From contig CM034549.1 in the NCBI GenBank assembly GCA_020055645.1, positions 20,481,930 to 20,545,929 on the forward strand: a DNA stretch of 64,000 nucleotides, read 5' to 3'. The stretch's first letter is position 1, and each line of letters opens with the position of its first letter. A program made the position numbers and the translations under genes. The notes under the pieces were generated by a model. The model had not been told where the DNA came from and did no database searches. It saw only the letters and a list, made by a program, of their open reading frames with translations. Below are positions 1-34,504 of this stretch, piece by piece. This DNA comes from Tomocerus qinae. Taxonomy: Eukaryota; Arthropoda; Collembola; Entomobryomorpha; Tomoceridae.

Positions 1-1
1 C

Positions 2-1844
2 CCAAAGAGGACTGCTTCAAATAGTAGACTTGGTCTACATAATACAAGCAAAGAATTCGAACTTATTGCGCAGTTCAATAAAGAACGAGAAGATTGGATG
101 GAAAAAGAACATCATTTGCAGCTGAAAATTGACGAATTACGTGATCAATTGAATCAACAGACACTAATAAATTCCCAGCAGGAACAAGAAAAAAATTCTT
201 CAGCAGTTGATGATGGCGTTCTTGAATCAAGTATGAAAATACTAAAGATTACAATTGAAGATTTAGAGGAGGAAAATCTGAAGCTGAAAGAAACGGTCGT
301 GAAATATGAAACTTCCAATAATGAACTTGAAAAACGGATAATAACTCTAAGTGATGCTAACTTGGAGCTGGAGAATTCGATAAAGGAACATGACGAGCAG
401 ATAACGATAATCAAAACAATTGTCCAATCTTTGGAAGAGGCGAAATCTGAGATGATGAACAAATTAAATACTACTGAAAATGAAAATTTCGCTTTGGCAA
501 TTAAACTAGAAGAAGCAGAAAATTCTGTGGCGGAGTTACCCAAAGAAAAAGCTCTTTGGTCACAGAAAGAAAAAGAATACTTGGACACGATTTCTAATTT
601 GAAGAGGACATTGGAAAGCAATCATGCTCTGCTGTTTGAATCGGACGAAAGAGTTTCAGTTCTTGTTACAGAGGTAGAAAATCATTATCAAGTGGGAAGA
701 GAAAAAGTTGCAGAAATGGAAAAATTACGATCAATTTGGGAAGTTAGGGAGGCTGAGTACACTAAAAATATAGCAGACTTGAAGAAAAAACTACTTGAGA
801 AAAGTAGTGCTTTAGAACACGAAAAATCTAAAGTTGCTGATCTAATTGAGGAACGAGACAAATTCACTTTCAATTTCGATGAAAATTCATGCAATATAGA
901 AGATATGAAAAACACCTGGAATGAAAAGGAAGCATATTACAAGGATACCATTGAGGAACTTAATGCCAAATGCAGTGATCTTCACATGTCAACTATGCTT
1001 TACAGGAGTAAACTTTTGACAATGCACAATACGGTAACTATTTAAGTGTACAGTAGAAAACTACTGAAAAATAGAATTTAGAAATAACAAAAGACCTGAA
1101 TATTCCTTATTTCCTATATTCGTCTAGTATAACTACAAGTTAATGTTATGGATTTTATTATATATTTATTAATTACCGTAGTGGAAAAACATAATCCCGA
1201 TAAAGCAACAGCTACTGGAATTCAAGTCTGAATTATCCAATCTTTTGGCCAGTAAGCCAAAGGATCCCCAGAAAGAAGATGATGCAAATGACAAGCCTGT
1301 TTCTAATGCGGGAGTTGAAGAAGTATCTGGAGTTGGAGGCGAGGCAGTAGCAGCAATGCCTATTGTAGAATTAGTCGCTGAAATTGAGAAGGAAAATTAT
1401 TGTTTACGGGAGAGTATTTCCTTCATGCAAGGAGCTATTGCTGAAATATTGGGTTCAGATGCAGACACGACGGGTGAAAATGAAAAACCAAAGGATACTT
1501 CAAAAAATGATGGAAATCCGTTTTTGTCTATTTCCGAAAGCAGGACCACTCCATTGGACTTGAAAAATTCGAATACCGTAGTTTAACAATAATGTGTTGC
1601 AATATCGTACAAATTCTTACTAGTTACAAAAAGGGTACTTTGCTGGGTGTTGCTAATTTGTGTATTATTGTATGTGTAGAAATCCATTGAGGATATGCTG
1701 GAAGGATCAAGTGCAATTAAAAGAGCCCTTAGTGAAAATATCAAGAAAAGAGCAAGTAATCTGGGACTAAACATTATATTGGATGACGAAATGGACGAAA
1801 GCAGTATTTATGATAATGGCGATATGCCAAACACCATGTTTTAG
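2..1844 (+). CDS. Coiled-coil protein, 3' part of gene (5' end outside window)
   Basis: Three exons, 2-1033, 1182-1577 and 1680-1844, joined in phase 0 by GT-AG introns (donors GTAACT and GTAGTT, acceptors CCGTAG and GTGTAG). They encode 530 residues and a TAG stop. The reading frame is open to the first base, so the start lies upstream; an internal Met at 98 is not a convincing start because coding sequence runs in from before it. The first ~340 residues are almost entirely charged helix rich in Glu, Lys, Leu and Asn with heptad character, as in a long coiled coil. The second exon has a Gly/Val/Ala-rich linker and a shorter helix containing IVELVAEIEKENYCLRESI. The last exon is a basic helix followed by an acidic tail ending NTMF. 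I do not recognise the family; a cytoskeletal, centrosomal or golgin-type scaffold is possible. The exon structure is well supported, the function is not. Confidence 0.85.
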
Positions 1845-2370
1845 TCTAAACGCACATTGAGATCTCAAACTGAAAATCAAAATCACATTGAGATCTCAAA
1901 CTGAAAATCAAAATTACATTAAGTGGTCATTAATTATTCCCGTGTTTATTATTCATGTTAACAGTTACAAAACTAGCACTGTTTACTTTAACTTAAAATA
2001 TCTCAAATTATCCTTTTAAAAAGCACACATCTGCACATAAATTCTAATTCTAAAATTTCGTTTCCTTACTCCTACGGTTCTACGGTAAAGTAATGTAAAC
2101 TTGTTTTGTACAATATCTAGAAAATCTAAATTCAAGTGCTTGTATCGTTATATTTGTATCTCAGTAATATTAATGTTAGTGCTTTACAACACAAAAAGTA
2201 CTATCCAATAGTTTATGCAAGTATAGTGTGTTTTATATCGATGACAGATGAACTAACAGTATACACATACTAGTACTACATGTACAGTACTTACATAATA
2301 TACCATGAATTATAAGTACTATAAATAATAATTGTATGCTCTCTTAATAAAATTGTCAATTTCTTGCAAC
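1845..2370 (+). other. Probable 3' UTR of the coiled-coil gene
   Basis: AT-rich non-coding sequence follows the TAG stop. A canonical AATAAA lies at 2346-2351, about 500 bases downstream, and could set the polyadenylation site near 2370. The extent is inferred from this signal alone. Confidence 0.45.
1853..1914 (+). repeat. 31-bp tandem duplication in 3' UTR
   Basis: Two nearly identical 31-bp units, 1853-1883 and 1884-1914, start eight bases after the stop codon of the coiled-coil gene. Each holds CACATTGAGATCTC followed by an A-rich stretch. This looks like a recent local slippage duplication. Confidence 0.9.
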
Positions 2371-3221
2371 CTCCCATAACTATAACGAACAAAAACATCA
2401 TTTCTTCCTTATTTACTTTTACTTTGAGATACCAAAAAATAGGAAGAATTGAAAGCTGAAATCTGTATTAAAACTAAGTTGGTGTAGGTTTAGGTTACAC
2501 TGACCAGTATGATTTAAACACGTCTACACTAATAAACAGTCGTGCTTTTAGAACAGAGCTGAAAAGTGTACTTTTTCATTGATATGAACCTGTGAGCTGA
2601 ACAATCGAATCGATGGAATATTAGCAACAGTAGCAGAGGAGAGCAAAGATGAGAGAATATCGCATAGGGCGAGATAGAAGATACGAATGATTATGATTAA
2701 GGTACGAGGCGAGAGGATATGAATGGATTTGGTTGGGTGTATTAGTGTATTTATGTGGAAAGTCACTTTGCCCCGATGATAGCGGGAACTGTTTGCCGCT
2801 TATCTTAACGTGCAAGTTTTGTTCACTGGAATTCGTTTCGTAATAATCTTTAAGTTGTAAGTGAGTGAGCCGTTTGTGTTTATAGCATTGACAGTTGATT
2901 TTAGTCTTATCTTTGTGTGTTGATTTTGATTGTTTCGTTTTTGTCCTTTTCCACAGAATAAACTCTCCGTTATTTTCTGCAGATTCCTGAGGATCGCGTA
3001 AACGTTAACGTTCTAATAAATAACTTTGTTTTCGGTAAGTGGTACAATTGACAATGGTTGGTTGACGTTGATGTACTCTTTGACTATTTTTAATCATTTA
3101 TATGATCATATTCATAATCATATCCGATTTAATGATATTTTGGTTTACATGATATGCAGATGCACTATAATAAATATTGATATTAAAGGTGAAGTGACAA
3201 ATTGACAAAGTAATTGGGAAA
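2371..3221 (+). promoter_or_regulatory. Intergenic region with probable promoter and 5' UTR of the CDCA3-like gene
   Basis: No long coding frame fits here. A good splice donor, TTCG followed by GTAAGT, ends at 3034, and an acceptor-like ATATGCAG precedes 3160. A non-coding first exon ending at 3034 joined to an exon from about 3160 that carries the start codon at 3222 is therefore plausible. The promoter itself cannot be placed; no clear TATA box was identified. Confidence 0.35.
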
Positions 3222-4001
3222 ATGGGCAACCAACGGTCTAAACTACAAAAGCCCAGTACCATTGAAGTTAAGGAAACTTTATGTACACCGGAAAAAGGCT
3301 TACATTCCAACACTAACTTTTCCAATGACGAGAAGTCTGAGCATATAATGGCTCTGGTAGATCCAAGATCTCCGACGATGGAAATTTCGAGGACACCTAT
3401 TACAGTGAGCTTTACAAAAATATTTATTATCTATCTACGCACAATATGTGCCCATCGATTGGTTTTAGTGCTAGTTTTATATGATTTGAATAACCAGGTA
3501 GAAGAGGAACAAGCCAGACGGGAAAAATTGTTACGAATGATGCTGAGAGTCAACAATGGACAAGATTTTGAGAAGACACCGACAACTGGTGAAGAATTTC
3601 CTGCTGATTTTGACCCCCGATCCCCCACTTACAGCATTCAACGAACCCCCATTCTACTTGAAAATACCGAAGGCGATGATTGTAAGCCTGAAGACAATTC
3701 GTATACACAATTCACTTATGACAAACCAAACGCAGTAAAACGAGGTAAGGCGCAGCATTTTCCAAAATTTGTCCATATTAATTTTTTTATTGAATCCATT
3801 TCTTAGTTCTTGATAATTTAAATTAGTTATGCTCACTTTTGATGTACTATGTACTTAGCAGAATTAGATACGGCTGCAAACAGTGGACAACTTTGTCGGG
3901 ACTTACGGAAACGTCTCTTTATTTCTCAACGATTAAATATGAGTGATAACGAATTGCTCAGTTCAAGCACTAACGAAGCCGATGAAGATAAGGAGAATTA
4001 G
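3222..4001 (+). CDS. CDCA3/Tome-1-like cell-division protein
   Basis: Three exons, 3222-3404, 3498-3744 and 3859-4001, give 190 residues. The start context AAAATGG is favourable. Donors are GTGAGC and GTAAGG; acceptors are AACCAG and ACTTAG. The protein carries two copies of a short motif, DPRSPTMEISRTPI near residues 47-60 and DPRSPTYSIQRTPI near residues 105-118. These match the repeated DPRSP...RTP elements of CDCA3 (trigger of mitotic entry 1), and the SP and TP sites suit proline-directed kinases. It ends ADEDKEN-stop, so a KEN box, the degron read by APC/C-Cdh1, forms the last three residues. MGN at the start fits the N-myristoylation pattern. The known role of CDCA3 is as an adaptor promoting mitotic entry by Wee1 degradation; whether that holds here is inference. 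The length is shorter than the vertebrate protein. Confidence 0.82.
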
Positions 4002-7000
4002 CCAGGAAAATATTGTGAAATTTGCGTGGTTAAGTATGTAAAAGTAATGATCGATGTCCAAAAGGGTTATTGTTTGATTTTCTAAATGTGACTGGTAGTA
4101 ATTAATTAATGAGTAATTTACCGAGGAAAGATGAAAAAGTGATAAAAAGCTATAAAAGATAAAAAATCAAACTTGCGAAGCGAATGTAATATTTATATGT
4201 TTACGTAGTTTACTTTATTACTGTTTTAGTTTATAGCTTAATCTAACATCTTACTTACACCTAAACATGTACCGAATTGTTAATCGATTTGGTATTTGTG
4301 TATTTGTATGTACGCACATAATACCAAATTCAGTTTATGTATATTAACTGATTATAATACATTCGTGTTGTCTCGCTTCATGTAATATAACGATTTTCAT
4401 CTTTTACGAGACCAATAACAAAAGAATAACTTTCATTTTTAACCATCTTGTGTTGGGTAACGTTTATTTAAAATTACATAAACACGTCACATACTAGCAT
4501 TACAACAGTACGAAGGATCAGACTAGGTATATTATTATGTTAAAGTATGTTATGTGTGATAAATAAGTATTGATTTTTGATTTTCGAATTATATTTTCAC
4601 AGTCATTATAAAATAATAAGTATATAGTATAGAGGCTTCGTCAGTACAAGGACAGTTGTAATCAGATCCGAGAAATCAAAGCATCACTAAAAAAATATTC
4701 GTAATGAGTTTATTCATTGATTTTATTTAAAATCAATGAAGTGTTAAAAAGAGCTGAGATCTTACGTAAATACAGTAAACAGTTAATTTTTTTGCCTATC
4801 TATATTGGGGCTTACCTTATCGTCACAATGCTTGTAATATGGTACAGTACAGAATTTTTGATATTTTTTAAATAATAAGTATTTGCCCATTTGACAATGA
4901 CATATCTTTTAAAATTGTCTATTTAGACTTTAATATCATATCACATGAAAAGCAAAATATACAGTACACTTAGTCATTAAGATACTTGCTAACATCTATA
5001 GACAAATTGCAGAAGATAACAACTAATAATGTCATATACAAATGGTTATAATATCCACATCCCACACGTCCACCACCCCAACTAGTTTAACTTGAACTAT
5101 CTATGCTAAAAGGAATTTCCTGAAAATAATTCCTGATAATTTTATATGTAGTAAAGGTTTCTGAAGGGATTTTAGCAGTAATGATATTTGCTACATAATT
5201 TATTTTGCATAATTGCTTATTGTTGAGATTTACTGCTTCGGCAGATTTTTAACCGGACATAGACGAACAGACTAGTACAATTACTTTGCCGTTAACTTAC
5301 TATTGGACAAAACGCCTAGAAAGGCGACCACGTACACAAAAATGGAACACAACTAACTCACATTTTAATTAACGAATTGCCTATGACAAGCCTATAAGTA
5401 GATGGTATTTACATTTACATAATAAATGAGTATAATATTCATCTTGATTGCATTTATCATTCAAGTCAAATCTTTTTAGATTAATATTTATTACACTAAA
5501 ATATTAATGCTAACATGTCAGAATTATTTTTATATTTTATCTTTTTTAAATATAATATTGAAGATTGGTCCATAGAATATTGTACAAATACAGAAAATAC
5601 ATCACAAACTATGAGTTTATAAACCTCACAATCAACTAACACACTTTACACAGTTACTACACATTTATTAATTTTTAAGTACCTAATCATATTCTCTTAA
5701 GTACCTATCCATGCAACTATTTATGTAAAATATTGACCAACCTTAACAAAAAGTAGACATGGATCTTATGTGTTCTTTCCTGATGCAATCTGTGCTTATT
5801 ATGAACTAAAGTCTAAAAAGACGAACTTATATAAAATATTTGCTGTGGCTGCGACTGTGAGATATAGAGTATGTAGTGCCCCACTAATGAGTACATAGAG
5901 GGATGAAATAAAATTATGGAAGGTATTTTCAATGTTTTACGCTTTTATCTTCAGAAACATTGGAATTCAGAAAAACTTCATGTGTCTAGACATTTCGTGT
6001 TATCATGAGACATTACAGTATGTACTGCATCGTTATAGGAAAGATTCTGTGCAATAAGTAATGACTAATGACCTCAACGTGAACGGTAACAGATAGGAAT
6101 TTAGTTTTAGCTTAGTTTCAGGACATAATTCTTTTTAACAGCCTATTGGTGTTTAGGTACGCTTTAGTCATTAAGTTAAGTTAACGTAGTTATTTAGTAC
6201 ACATTATTTGTACGAGCAAGATGCACCACAGAGTACAATATGGATTTGGAATATTTATTGTTATACAGTCGAAGCTTCCATAAAAAGCTCTTATCGTATA
6301 TACCTAAATTGTTACTTAAGTTATCTGTTCTGTCCAAGTGGATGGCCATGATTATGACCTGCGTGGGCGTCTTGTTAATTGATACATCGACAAAGACAAA
6401 AGTTCTACTCGCCCATGTCTTCCAGAAAAGTGAACATGTACATAACACTATCTATTTTTATTCGTTGACTAACTATTTTTTTCTTTGATTATTAGATTTC
6501 TTTCTCTAGCCCTCACTTTGGAAAAAATAGTACATAAGTACATATAGTATTTAGTCTCTCAAAATACCATGATCATGATCAATGAATAATACAGTTGATA
6601 TTAGCGTGAAATGAAACGCATATACAAAAATAAATATTTAATGTAATTAGGGTTTTAAAAACAATAAAATTATTTAGTGGAAAATCAACCTTTTCACAGA
6701 AAGTAGCAATACAATGCTCTGTTCCTAGTAGCCAATTATATTTTTCAGTTTTTTAAGTTTAAGTCAAGGAATTAGATTAGAATTAGTAAATTGTGTTATA
6801 AAGAAGTCAAAGAATGAACAGGAAATGAGATGTTATACATATAATAGAAAGGCGAGTTGCCGAATCCATCGTCAATGTCAAATGTCACAAAAATTACCTG
6901 AAAATGAAAATTAAATAGGTAGGAGATTGCAATAGAAAGTAAATCAAAACGAATGAAGATTTGAAGAATGAACGTTACTTTCATACTCTCTATGATATGA

Positions 7001-7599
7001 TATTACTAATACATTTTACATTGGCACATGAATATAAAGCTCTATTATAATATACGTTAACACGGTCCTTATTAGTCACATTTATACAGCAATGCAATTC
7101 CAATTATTGATATCGACAGGGTCTAGAAGATAACGCTTAGTAAGGAAAGTATGGCTCGGCTGCTTTCACCATGTACTATGCGACTTCTGTTTTCAGACCT
7201 GAACATTTTCTATTCACGTGAGGTGGAAAGTTTCATTACGTGGTGGACAATATGAGGAACAAATGGGATTTTGGTGTGAAAAGAGAAATATGTCATTTAC
7301 ATGATCCTGCTATTCGTCAGATCTGCCAGACCTTACATTAATTTAATTAACTATACCTAATTATATTGTTGTAGTTATCTATAGATATATTTAAGTATAG
7401 CAACTTTAGTGTTGAACTTCTGTTTCCTTATTATTTCCATGTCGAATACATATTATACTTAGCGAAAGTACTACTTACTTACTACTACACAACTTTACGC
7501 TATTCTATTTGATAATTAATTAGGAGGTAGTTTTGGTAATGTATTTGTGTCATATTACAAGTACTTAATCGTTATAAATAACTACAGATAGTATGATAT
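4002..7599. other. AT-rich intergenic region
   Basis: About 3.6 kb between the converging CDCA3-like gene (+) and the glutamate receptor gene (-). It should contain the 3' UTRs of both. Open frames are short, low-complexity and lack recognisable motifs, and I see no RNA gene or clear repeat family. Confidence 0.6.
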
Positions 7600-29952
<22,353 letters not shown>

Positions 29953-29955
<3 letters not shown>

Positions 29956-30081
29956 TTTGGAAGGTACGTTGCGTAAGCGTTTGATTTCCTTTGGCTTTCT
30001 CCAGCCTTCACTTGTTTTCTCCCGACATTTCAACTCATTGTTTGATGTGATATTATCAAGACTTAAACCGAGTTCTCTCAT
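29953..30081 (-). other. Upstream in-frame extension and alternative start of the receptor
   Basis: The reading frame continues 42 codons upstream of the Met at 29955 to another ATG at 30079-30081. I chose the inner Met because it sits about eight residues before the hydrophobic core of the signal peptide. The outer start would place a highly charged 42-residue stretch in front of it, which would be unusual for a secreted N terminus. The outer segment is more likely 5' UTR. Confidence 0.6.
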
Positions 30082-31101
30082 TTGTTGTTGACAAACTGGT
30101 AATAGTATCTTCTCACAACTTTATGTCAGTATTTAGGGTATGGATATGTTAACACAGTTCTGTGTTAATTCAACTTAGGATGACCTAACCTCCACTACTT
30201 GAATTCGTACTTTTATAACAACAGTAGAACTTTATTATCTCTTGCCCTTGAGGATTTTATGGAGGAAACTTTATTAGGATTTGTCGTATCACACGGAGGA
30301 ACTAAATTCGGAGTGGTTAAATACAATTGTCTTCTGAATTGGAAGATAAACAGTAAGAAGTAGTCAGTTACAATTAGGTCTTGTACAATCCAAGAAGATT
30401 ACGACATCTTGAGAGACACAATATACAGAAAATCGTCTTTTCTGAGTACTAAGAGGGCTAAAAAATGTTGTCAAGTCTTTTCTCTGCTGAACGATAGTTG
30501 TCCTACTGTTTGCTTAAGTGGTTCTATCCAATCAAATCCTTAGTACATCCTCATCCTGTATATTCATGGTAGCAACTGAAAAATCGATTTCATTGACATT
30601 GTCAAGTTGTCACAAGACATGACATCCTGCTGGCAGTTAGGTATTTATAGCATCAAAGTCTTTCGTAGAACCAAAATCCTTTTGACACTAACACGAACAC
30701 TATGCAGTCCTAAGTCCTAATTTCGATGTTATTTTCATGCATCCAAATCCACACACGTATCCCTGATTCACTTTTACACACACACTTATGTCGTTCTACT
30801 TGGTTTTGAGTATTTAATTTTTTGTAGAGAAACACTTTGCGAATAGATTTATGAAACGATTTCAAATCGGTACATTTTCATCAGACATCAGAGATTTATA
30901 GTGTGTTAAATTGATAAGTGGTGTTTATGTCATTCCATGTCCTTCAGGAAAATGGTACTTCAGAAACTGATCCGATTTTCTGTGGAAGCAAAGAAAAAAT
31001 TTTATTACAATTGTGAGCACTCATGCTGTTTGTGAGATATGTACTCAAGCAGCAATATTTCTTGCATTGCTGTTCTGTACAGATTGCACTTAAACTGTAC
31101 C
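30082..31101. other. Region upstream of the receptor gene
   Basis: About 1 kb of AT-rich sequence between the receptor's first coding exon and the pogo-like element. It must hold the 5' UTR and probably the promoter unless there are remote non-coding exons. I could not identify a convincing TATA box, initiator or splice acceptor. Confidence 0.4.
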
Positions 31102-31103
31102 TA

Positions 31104-31911
31104 CCGTATTTATCGATATAATTCCCCTGTTCAAGATAGTTCCCCTACGGGGGAACTATAACGATTTTTCCCGGTAAATGTCAGCATTCGAAACTATAAT
31201 TCCCCTATTCGAATTAATTCCCCGGTCAAAACTTAGGGCATTTGGTACGTGTGCACTTACAATAAGTACATGTGTACTAAAAGAGAAAGGAAGCAAGAAC
31301 ATTGGTATTGAAAGGTATGGAATAGTTGCAGTCCACAGTAATCGAAATGGCAGAAGAAGAACGATTATATTTGACTCCAAGAAGACCCAGTGCATACATA
31401 TCTCGAAATTTAACTTTTAAATTGAAAGCTATCAAATTAAGTGAGGAAACTTCCATTAACAGCGCCAGTAAACAGTTACAAGTTGACCGAAAAAGCATAA
31501 GAGAATGGAAACGGAAAAAATTGGATTATGAAAAATTGGCCGACGAAGGTAACAACCTACAGTTCAACAGTTAATTACAGTTGACGAAACTGCGCTATGG
31601 TTGGATTGTGCCAGTGACACGACAGTAGAGGTCAAAGGTTCACAGGAAGTTTCCATTCTGACAACCGGACACGATAAACTAAGAATTAGATTCGTCAGAT
31701 CTGTCCTCTGACGAAGAAAATTAATTACATTTTAATAAAACTTAAATTTTATTTTTAAATAATGCATTGATAATCTAATAAATATTGACTTTGAAACTAT
31801 AATTCCCCTATTCGAATTAATTCCCCATCTGGGGAACTACATCGATTTTTCTTGGACTAAAAGTGGCCATGAAACTATAATTCCCCAGAGGTGCTAATTC
31901 GATAAATACGG
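31104..31911 (+). mobile_element. Deleted pogo/Tigger-like DNA transposon (Tc1-mariner superfamily)
   Basis: The 808-bp element has perfect 13-bp terminal inverted repeats, CCGTATTTATCGA at 31104-31116 and its complement at 31899-31911. Each is flanked by a TA dinucleotide (31102-31103 and 31912-31913), the target duplication expected for this superfamily. Subterminal copies of a motif containing GAAACTATAATTCCCC recur near both ends. Inside is an N-terminal helix-turn-helix fragment, and further on a short fragment of the DDE catalytic domain. The rest of the transposase is missing, so the copy is not self-mobile. It lies just upstream of the receptor gene. Confidence 0.85.
31326..31687 (+). 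pseudogene. Internally deleted pogo-like transposase
   Basis: An open frame from 31326 to 31574 encodes MAEEERLYLTPRRPS, then FKLKAIKLSEETSINSASK and VDRKSIREWKRKK, the pattern of the psq/CENP-B-type DNA-binding helix-turn-helix at the N terminus of pogo and Tigger transposases. It stops at TAA. In another frame from about 31571, VDETALWLDCASDTTVE and SILTTGHDKLRIRFV follow. These correspond to the first catalytic Asp region (D-x-T-P/A-x-W) and the TTG-x-x-K segment of the DDE domain. The CENP-B second HTH and much of the DDE domain are deleted between the two parts. Confidence 0.75.
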
Positions 31912-31913
31912 TA

Positions 31914-32759
31914 TATAGTAATGGTCTTAAAGATAAATACTACTATACTATCTGTGCTAAATCTCATTCTTAAGGATCTTAAGTATTTTCAAAGCTACAA
32001 AAGTGAAGACTTCACATTTTCTGTATCCACGTGCAGGAAATATTAATCTAATAACCAAATGTCGTCATATCAGTGCTATAGTAAGATAAAACGATGAGAT
32101 AGAAAGGAGGCAGTCAGATCAAAACAGAAAACTTACGAGAGTCCATACCAGTTGGTGGTAGAAAACTTTACTTGATGCAAGAGAAAGGTATACCTACAGA
32201 GAAGCTTACGATGACACTGACGCTAACAAAATGACAAAACTTGATAAGCCTGCTTGCACTAAGACTGGTAGAGCACAAATCCTTGTGGACTCTTTTATAT
32301 TGCATTTGGTCGTTTTAGATTGTTGACAAGATATTCACTATTGATAAAAAAAAGTTTTAATGTAAAATGCAACCCTCAAGCCCGCATTTTTACTCCTCGT
32401 AAATAAAAACGTTTAGCAGGAGCAAACAAATTTTTATGCGGGACAAAGACATAAATTCTCTTCAACTACAACTGTGACTGTAAAAAAATTATTTGAGTTT
32501 GACTGTTCAAACTAGGACAATCTACATAATTTAATATCGACTGCATATCATCATACCCCGAAACACGTAGCAAATGCATACTAGAAAGTAGAAAAGAAGA
32601 CCCACAAATCATTTCGGATCACATTGTCAGCTCTCTGTACACATCATAGGCTGTCAGACATGGACCTACTGAAATATCTCTCTGTTGTGCTGGTATGCTA
32701 AATGCAGTTATGCAAATGTATAGAAATAGGACAAAAAGACTTCAAAGGGAATTCCTCTG
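31914..32759. other. Non-coding spacer
   Basis: AT-rich sequence between the pogo-like element and the LTR-like block. Only short unrelated frames are present; no gene, RNA or repeat recognised. Confidence 0.5.
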
Positions 32760-33120
32760 CATACAAAAAGGAGAGTACCGTCTAAGGCTGGGGGAATTGG
32801 CCTAGCCCCATTCAATTTTGAAATTGTCCCATGAAAATCAAATGGGACATGGGTGGGCCCAACCCGAGGCAGATCCCTATGGAAAAATGAAAAGTGGGTG
32901 GGAAAGCTCGCCAATGACGTCAATTGGCGAGTGTGTATTTAAATAGGGATCCCCAAGTGGGGGGAATTAGGGATCGGCTGTTGTCATGTAAATTTTCCAC
33001 TTATTTTCACTTGTTCCGAACCCCCAATAAATCGAATAATCTGCCATTCCTTTTCTAAAATATTATATTCTATATTCCTTGGGTGGGCCTGAGTTTCTGA
33101 ATAAAATTACTAAAAATTGT
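32760..33120 (+). promoter_or_regulatory. LTR-like promoter and polyadenylation block (possible solo LTR)
   Basis: Within about 120 bases there is a perfect CRE (TGACGTCA, 32915-32922) inside a near palindrome with CCAAT on one side, a TATA-type box TATTTAAATA at 32936-32945, and AATAAA at 33026-33031. Upstream is a hairpin with GTCCCAT and ATGGGAC arms near 32827-32850. This compact U3-R-U5-like order and a GC content above the surroundings fit a long terminal repeat. No second LTR, clear end dinucleotides or target duplication was found, so it could equally be the promoter of some other element. Confidence 0.35.
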
Positions 33121-33340
33121 CTTAGTAACTGACATGAGTGAGAAACTAGTCCCAAAAATATCCTCCTTTATGGTATCCCTCCGCTAATGCCCCAAGGTAA
33201 TATGATCAACATAAGTGAGGGAGGAGGTGCCAAGGTGATGACATCATATCATAAATTAAAAAAACCTACAGAAAGCCGTAACAGAAGCTCGCCTGAGTAA
33301 AGGTTACCGTGTACTGTTGCCTCAGAGTTTTCGTATACTT

Positions 33341-33723
33341 TTTCAAATTCTGACCACACTCAAAAACAATTCTGATTGGTCGAAGTTTTTTTCGATTAGC
33401 CAATGAAATTGCAGAGATTCATAATCAAATTCTATATGCTCCCTAGTTACTACCCCAAGGGGTAACATTTCATGTAACAATGCTCTCAATGGTGAATAGT
33501 TGTGCAATTATGGTAAGATAATGCAAATAAGAGTTTTACATTATCGGAAACTCATTTTACGTTGAAATCATATTCGTAGACAGGGTGACAGAGAACCGAG
33601 TATCGGAAGAGTATAATTTAAAGCAACAAAGTGTTTTATTATACTTTAAACAGTGAGCACTGAATATATCAATTCTTATATTATTATGGGCGTGAATGGT
33701 ATAACAATAAATCACATTACATA
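33341..33723 (+). repeat. Inverted-repeat arm A (left)
   Basis: About 383 bp whose reverse complement recurs at 35974-36375 with few mismatches. The arm begins TTTCAAATTCTGACCAC and ends at CACATTACAT. It interrupts a copy of module M immediately after GTATACTTTT, and that module's continuation (TTTTAGCTCGCCTG) resumes at 34505. Confidence 0.9.
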
Positions 33724-34504
33724 TACTAATGCAATGCTAAGCTTATTCATATGGAAGTTTACATCTTGAAAATAGCAATTTAGTGGACCAAATTTCGAAC
33801 TGAAAATTTATAAATAGACTGCAACAAGGAGAAATGATTGACAACCAGAGGCGGCTTTCCCAATGGGAGGACTGGGCAGTTGCCCAGGGCCTCGCGCTTT
33901 TGGGGCCTCGCGCAGAGCCTTGGCATGAAGAAAGAATTTCAACTTGTCTGTGTTGATTTCATTTCAGAGATACTGGTTTTGTATTTTGGTTTAAGTTATA
34001 CGGTTTGTTTTATTACAGAACCATTTTTTATAATTTAAGGAAGAAAAGTATACCGAAAGTAGACATCGCGCAATCTAGTAAAAACATACTGGTGACACGA
34101 AAGCAGCATCTCTCAGAATTATTACATCAGAATTACTATATGCATTTCAATCCACGAATTTGTAGCATTTTGCGATACCAAAATTGCATAATTACAGTAG
34201 ATGTACACAATTATGTTTCCACTAATAGTTTTTTTAATTTTAAAAGAAATAAAGTAATTTTTAAAAAAAGGAATAAAATATTCAATTCTAAAATGCCGCA
34301 TAGCGCCCATACATAGCTAGTCTTTAACAGAGTTTTAGGGTCTTATTTAATGATCTTTAACAGAGTCTTATTTTGAATAAAGGACGTATTGAGGTGGAAA
34401 CCCTTATAGGCTGAAGCCCCACCCCAAAATCCATGAAAAAAGATATTTTTCTCAAAATAGCAAAAAAAATGATTATTTGACATTTTTAGGCCAGTTTTGA
34501 CTAA

